From Flavobacteriia bacterium (GTDB taxonomy: Bacteria; Bacteroidota; Bacteroidia; Flavobacteriales; Flavobacteriaceae), in the NCBI GenBank assembly GCA_011330545.1, contig DRQI01000183.1, positions 1 to 6,566 on the forward strand: 6,566 nucleotides of DNA, in the 5' to 3' direction. Both the position numbers and the translations under genes were made by a program. This document shows, piece after piece, positions 5,140 through 6,566 of this stretch; within the stretch, counting starts at the first letter, position 1, and each line of letters starts with the position of its first letter. The notes under the pieces are model-generated. The model was not told the origin of the DNA. It ran no database searches and saw nothing but the letters and a program-made list of their open reading frames with translations.

Positions 5140-6252
5140 TTAGCTCTCTTCGCCTTCTTTTTTATCTTTTTTTGAAGTTTTATTCCATACTTTAATCTCG
5201 TCGTCAGCCGTTATCCCACTAATAATCTCTGCATTGATACCGTCTGAAATTCCAATTTCTACATCTCTACGCTCATAGGTATCTTCACCGGTTTTTACTT
5301 CTACATAAGGTTTTTCGGTTTTTTTATCAAATTGTAAGAGTGATTCTTTGATAGACAATACACTGTCTTTTTTTTCTAATACAATATCGGCATTGGCACT
5401 GTATCCTGCCCTTACAAAATAACCTTTGTCTAAGGTAACATCTGCTTTAATTTTAAATTGTACGGCACCGTTTTCTTCTGTTCCTTTAGGGGCAATAAAA
5501 TTTAATTTAGCAGGGAATTTCTTTTTGTCAATAGCTCCTAATGCCACTTGGATTTCGGTACCTTCTTTGAGTTTGCCTACTTCGGCTTCGTCTACTTTTC
5601 CTTCAAAAATCATTTTACTCATATCGGCAATTGAGGCAATGGTGGTACCGGCATTAAAATTATTACTTTGTATTACTTGATAGCCTTCTTTTACCGGAAT
5701 CTCTAAAATCATACCCGTAGTGGTAGCCCTGATATTGGTATTGGCTGATCCGCCTGACCCCGAAAAACCCCTACGGATAATTTGATAGTCGCTTTGTGCA
5801 TTCAACAAATCTTGTTTGGCTTGGTTATAAGTAAGTTCAATCGCTTCAAATTCTGAACGCGAGATGACTCCTTTTTCATACAATGCTTTATTTCTATTGT
5901 ATGAAATTTCGGCATTATTTAATTGTATTTGAACGCTGTTTACTCTTCCCCTAGCGGCATTTAACGATTGCTCATTGGGTACTACTTTTACTTTAGCTAT
6001 CAAATCGCCTTTTTTAACATTGGCACCTTCTTCAACATATATTTTATCAATAATACCCGATATTTGAGGTTTGATTTCAACTTCTTCTAAGGGTATTACT
6101 TTACCTGTGGCCACCGTTTTTCTAACAATATTGGTTTTAAAAGGTTTTTCAGTTTTATATTCTATAATAGACTTACTGTTTTTCTTTCCAAACCATATTA
6201 ATATTGCTACTAATGCTAAGGCAATTCCGCCAAATATTAATGTTTTTTTCAT
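5140..6252 (-). CDS. Periplasmic adaptor of an efflux system (HlyD/MacA-type membrane-fusion protein)
   Basis: This 370-residue adaptor links an inner-membrane transporter to an outer-membrane channel. An N-terminal hydrophobic anchor spans residues 4-21 (after MKK). The first half of the lipoyl-like domain is at about 50-92 (GKVIPLEEVEIKPQISGII, then VEEGANVKKGDLIAKV), with its second half at 174-210 (IRATTTGMILEIPVKEG...IASIAD). Between them lies the coiled-coil hairpin, about 95-160, rich in Q, N, E and K. A glycine/serine loop (163-169) separates the hairpin from the return half. The beta-barrel is at about 211-292 and the membrane-proximal domain at 293-356, with a charged C-terminal tail. 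Length and order are normal for MacA-like proteins. It follows the MacB/FtsX-type permease gene after 34 bp, so the two probably share an operon and a machine. No outer-membrane channel gene is in the window. The substrate is not predictable. Confidence 0.95.
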   Translation of the reverse strand: MKKTLIFGGIALALVAILIWFGKKNSKSIIEYKTEKPFKTNIVRKTVATGKVIPLEEVEIKPQISGIIDKIYVEEGANVKKGDLIAKVKVVPNEQSLNAARGRVNSVQIQLNNAEISYNRNKALYEKGVISRSEFEAIELTYNQAKQDLLNAQSDYQIIRRGFSGSGGSANTNIRATTTGMILEIPVKEGYQVIQSNNFNAGTTIASIADMSKMIFEGKVDEAEVGKLKEGTEIQVALGAIDKKKFPAKLNFIAPKGTEENGAVQFKIKADVTLDKGYFVRAGYSANADIVLEKKDSVLSIKESLLQFDKKTEKPYVEVKTGEDTYERRDVEIGISDGINAEIISGITADDEIKVWNKTSKKDKKEGEES

Positions 6253-6286
6253 TTTTTTATAGTTCTAGTTTTGTTGATTGATTTTA

Positions 6287-6566
6287 TTATTCGTCATGCA
6301 AGGCTTCTATAGGCCTTACACTTACTGCTATTTGTGCGGGTATTAATCCGATAAGGGTACCTAAGGTAACCAGCGTGGCAAAGGCAATTAATATAACCGG
6401 TATGTCTACCGTAGGATTTACTAAGGTGGCGTTATCGCCATGCCCCCAAGCAGCATCGATTATCATTAATATAATTCCTCCAGAAATAATTCCTAAAGCC
6501 CCTGCTAAGGTTGTTAAAAAAACAGATTCTAATATAATTTGCCGCCTTATTTCTGATGGTTTTGCA
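6287..6566 (-). CDS. ABC transporter permease (MacB/FtsX type), C-terminal part
   Basis: The frame runs from the right edge to a TAA at 6289-6287 and gives 92 complete codons; the rest of the gene is outside the window. Visible residues start AKPSEIRRQIILES, a hallmark of the cytoplasmic loop before the last helices of MacB-type permeases. A hydrophobic helix follows (about 16-36), then a short loop with PTVDIPV (51-57), a final helix (about 57-76), and the closing signature GLIPAQIAVSVRPIEALHDE, which matches the family ending (PA-x-A...PI-x-ALR-x-E). Such permeases use ATP hydrolysis by a MacB-like ATPase to drive export through the adaptor and an outer-membrane channel. Whether the ATPase is fused or separate cannot be seen here. 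The adaptor gene lies 34 bp downstream. Confidence 0.92.
   Translation of the reverse strand, partial: AKPSEIRRQIILESVFLTTLAGALGIISGGIILMIIDAAWGHGDNATLVNPTVDIPVILIAFATLVTLGTLIGLIPAQIAVSVRPIEALHDE

Overview
The window looks like chromosomal DNA of a member of the Bacteroidota, most likely a marine-type Flavobacteriaceae. The evidence is very AT-rich DNA, starts without Shine-Dalgarno sequences, TAnnTTTG-type promoter boxes, secreted proteins with a Bacteroidetes-style SQ signal-peptide junction, and gene families familiar from that group. No rRNA, tRNA, CRISPR array, transposase or integrase was seen.

Layout, left to right. Bases 1-875 (+) hold the 3' part of a membrane-anchored DUF3999-like protein. 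Bases 921-1802 (+) encode an AraC-family regulator. It is followed by a 93-bp gap with two 17-bp direct repeats spaced 21 bp start to start, then a -7-like box, then an NmrA-type NAD(P)H-binding protein (1896-2726, +) and a HemG-like flavodoxin with a twin-arginine signal (2834-3508, +). A GC-rich hairpin closes this block. Bases 3573-3853 contain no convincing gene but do hold a cluster of inverted repeats. Next come two small exported proteins of unknown function, facing each other: a secreted one (3854-4372, +) and a lipoprotein (4444-4983, -). The right end is a minus-strand efflux operon: the C-terminus of a MacB/FtsX-type ABC permease (6287-6566), then a MacA/HlyD-type periplasmic adaptor (5140-6252), ended by a strong intrinsic terminator.

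How the genes may work together. The AraC regulator sits directly upstream of the two flavin/nicotinamide-type genes. The repeat pair between them has the half-site length and spacing of classic AraC operators and abuts the place where a -33 box should be. The simplest model is a locally controlled redox module: an AraC-type activator switching on an NmrA-like protein and an exported flavodoxin. The inducer and substrate cannot be read from sequence. The adaptor and permease form an ordinary tripartite efflux or export system.

The points most worth following are the AraC operator, the Tat-type signal on a HemG-like flavodoxin, the perfect 14-bp palindrome over that gene's start codon, and the structured intergenic region around 3680-3778.
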